Assembly (NCBI RefSeq): GCF_016920785.2
Contig: NW_024609846.1
Location: 86,995,816-87,059,815, forward strand
Source of the DNA: Ixodes scapularis
Lineage: Eukaryota; Arthropoda; Arachnida; Ixodida; Ixodidae
Length of the DNA stretch: 64,000 nucleotides
Reading direction: 5' to 3'
Position 1 is the stretch's first letter, and each line of letters begins with the position of its first letter. This document shows positions 63,844 through 64,000 of the stretch, piece after piece. The notes under the pieces are model-generated. The model saw only the letters and a list, made by a program, of their open reading frames with translations, did not search any database and was not told where the DNA came from. The position numbers were made by a program, and so were the translations under genes.

Positions 63844-64000
63844 TCATAGAGGCCGCATTTCAGCGTTGAACGACACTCGCCACACTTTAGGTAGCTCCTG
63901 GCTTCGCGTTCGGCTTGGCACGGGACCCCGATGCCTTCTTTTTGGCGACGTCTCCGTCGCCAACACGGTTGAGTAGTGTTGAGGACCCGCTTGAACACGA
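63844..64000 (-). CDS. LINE ORF1, C-terminal end (partial)
   Basis: The minus strand is open from the window edge to a TGA at 63846-63844. It gives a basic, Ser/Arg-rich tail (SPKRRHRGPVPSRTRS, then ELPKVWRVSFNAEM) of the sort found at the end of ORF1 nucleic-acid-binding proteins. It is in the same frame as ORF2, separated by that single stop codon. No domain can be assigned from 52 residues. Confidence 0.5.
   Translation of the reverse strand, partial: RVQAGPQHYSTVLATETSPKRRHRGPVPSRTRSQELPKVWRVSFNAEMRPL

Larger units (their letters stand above)
60263..64000 (-). mobile_element. L1/Tx1-type LINE, 3' complete, runs off the window
   Basis: The minus strand contains the end of ORF1 (64000-63844), a full endonuclease-RT ORF2 (63843-60445), a ~180-bp 3' UTR with AATAAA (60278-60283) and an A-rich end (AAGAAAAAAAAATAAATT) joined to the palindrome at 60262. 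ORF2 is unbroken, so the copy is young or under selection. The 5' part is beyond the window. Confidence 0.9.

Overview
The window looks like nuclear DNA of an arthropod, most likely a hard tick (Ixodidae). The host-gene evidence is two copies of a mu-class glutathione S-transferase coding exon. One copy has its first exon and a spliceosomal intron. The rest is dense with families known from chelicerate genomes: Penelope-like elements, I-superfamily LINEs with RNase H, an L1/Tx1-type LINE, CR1/Jockey-like fragments, Ty3/Gypsy LTR elements, tRNA-headed SINEs, TIR and foldback elements, and several minisatellites. There are no prokaryotic operons, rRNAs or CRISPR arrays.

Layout. 0-7.3 kb: CR1/Jockey-like scraps, two copies of an unnamed ~1.1-kb repeat (one split by a Penelope insertion with a visible target duplication) and a 289-bp foldback. 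7.8-13.3 kb: a decayed I-type LINE on the minus strand. 13.9-16.9 kb: a LINE 3' tail and a GACGTC-rich satellite. 16.9-23.4 kb: a decayed Gypsy element with ~90-bp LTRs whose protease region is interrupted by a 1.26-kb minisatellite-bearing segment. 24.7-28.2 kb: a SINE, a PIF/Harbinger-like element with TAA target duplications and a second short TIR element. 28.4-33.1 kb: a structurally intact Gypsy element with identical 146-bp LTRs, a 5-bp target duplication and one 1342-codon gag-pol frame.

34-39 kb: a foldback and the GST gene (exons 36070-36164 and 37442-38036). 39-45.4 kb: LTR-like, SINE and Penelope fragments and a tandem duplication. 45.8-53.3 kb: what appears to be a single large foldback repeat split by two later insertions, a second I-type LINE and a 1.84-kb AT-rich TIR element. 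54-58 kb: another foldback, an orphan GST exon (56369-56963) and second copies of two satellite families. 58.6-60.3 kb: a 1.68-kb near-perfect palindrome with tRNA-like box A/box B sequences at both ends. An L1/Tx1-type LINE abuts it and runs off the right edge.

The only genes with a likely host function are the GST exons, which encode cytosolic glutathione conjugation (detoxification). Everything else is mobile DNA or its debris, but the nesting is clear enough to order several insertions. All family assignments come from reading motifs and translations by eye. No database search or alignment software was used, so element boundaries are approximate unless a target duplication or terminal repeat is cited.
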